Positions 63,922-64,000 of a DNA stretch of 64,000 nt are shown piece after piece. Below the pieces are notes generated by a model that was not told where the DNA came from, searched no databases, and saw only the letters and a program-made list of their open reading frames with translations. The position numbers and the translations under genes are program-made. How positions within the stretch are numbered: position 1 is the first letter of the stretch; each line of letters opens with the position of its first letter. Origin of the DNA: Oceanobacillus polygoni (GTDB lineage Bacteria > Bacillota > Bacilli > Bacillales > Amphibacillaceae). The stretch is from NCBI RefSeq assembly GCF_008304605.1, contig NZ_PIJY01000016.1:46832-110831 (forward strand), in the 5' to 3' direction.

Positions 63922-64000
63922 TGCTTACCCCTATAAGTTAGAGTTTTTATTATGCAGCTGATTGGGTGGATTGAGTTCGGTAATCGACTGGACTTAATCC
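63922..64000 (-). mobile_element. End of an IS3-family (IS150-like) insertion sequence, partial
   Basis: The stretch TGCTTACCCCTATAAGTTAG at 63922 begins with TG and resembles terminal repeats of IS150-type elements (TG..CTG.CCCC..AAAGTTAGA). The transposase end lies just inside it. The element continues past the right edge, so the other end and target duplication cannot be seen. Confidence 0.6.
63950..64000 (-). CDS. IS3-family transposase OrfB (partial, C-terminus)
   Basis: The last 16 codons on the minus strand read GLSPVDYRTQSTQSAA and stop. The L-S/T-P-V-x-Y/F-R motif is the usual C-terminus of IS3-family integrase-core transposases. Only this tail is in the window. Confidence 0.65.
   Translation of the reverse strand, partial: GLSPVDYRTQSTQSAA

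Noticed and set aside
1..64000. CRISPR arrays, tRNA, rRNA, prophage or toxin-antitoxin modules
   Set aside because: None seen on either strand; no regularly spaced repeats, no phage-type genes and no two-gene small toxic modules.

Overview
The window looks like chromosomal DNA of a low-GC, endospore-forming member of the Bacillaceae (Oceanobacillus/Virgibacillus-like). The reasons are AT-rich intergenic DNA, strong AGGAGG-type ribosome binding sites with frequent GTG/TTG starts, several catabolite-responsive elements (cre), a Bacillus-type 5-oxoprolinase cluster, and the sporulation genes prkA, yhbH and spoVR. The assignment is inferred from gene content only. No rRNA, tRNA or CRISPR array was seen.

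Layout. (1) 1-3212, minus strand: part of an oligopeptide ABC system (two ATPases, a self-processing P1-family peptidase, and the N-terminus of a substrate-binding lipoprotein). (2) 3944-5769: xpaC-telA pair. (3) 5949-11594: a GbsR-like regulator divergent from a 5-oxoproline cluster (NRAMP-like permease, pxpB, pxpA, pxpC, ycsI). (4) 11789-16464: an unknown permease-like protein, panBCD, and a convergent ketopantoate reductase homologue. (5) 16696-25032: a GntR regulator and three promoters carrying the same 12-bp palindrome; these drive gntR itself, a citramalyl-CoA-lyase-like operon (CitE, CaiB-type CoA-transferase, MaoC hydratase, acyl-CoA dehydrogenase), and an MmgE/PrpD gene, with an SLC13 dicarboxylate transporter in between. 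(6) 25249-32470: a decayed alcohol dehydrogenase, a lactonase-like metallohydrolase, an aldehyde and an alcohol dehydrogenase, a two-subunit fumarase/tartrate dehydratase and a second SLC13 transporter. (7) 32759-43743: a TetR-led, CcpA-linked beta-oxidation-type operon of ten genes. (8) 43875-45596: aldo/keto reductase, a 50-residue membrane protein and a lipoprotein. (9) 45944-51028: a frameshifted GntR/HutC regulator, a TRAP transporter with fused DctQM, and an iron-type alcohol dehydrogenase. (10) 51336-54913: a HesB-like protein with its cysteines replaced, an aldehyde dehydrogenase with its DUF779 partner, and a P-loop ATPase with a degenerate second domain. (11) 54953-58678: ppx-ppk. 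(12) 58852-63838: prkA, yhbH and spoVR; spoVR carries an in-frame amber codon. (13) 63922-64000: the end of an IS3-family element.

How the genes work together. Most of the window is catabolic and imports and burns organic acids, lactones or peptides. Regions 5 and 6 could form one route: lactone opening, oxidation of the hydroxy acid to a C4/C5 dicarboxylate, CoA activation, hydration and cleavage to pyruvate plus acetyl-CoA. That route is a hypothesis built from enzyme classes and shared operators; the substrate is not fixed by the sequence. Two genes (the second GntR and spoVR) are interrupted by single-base lesions and one dehydrogenase is a remnant, so the genome shows some decay, or the assembly contains point errors.
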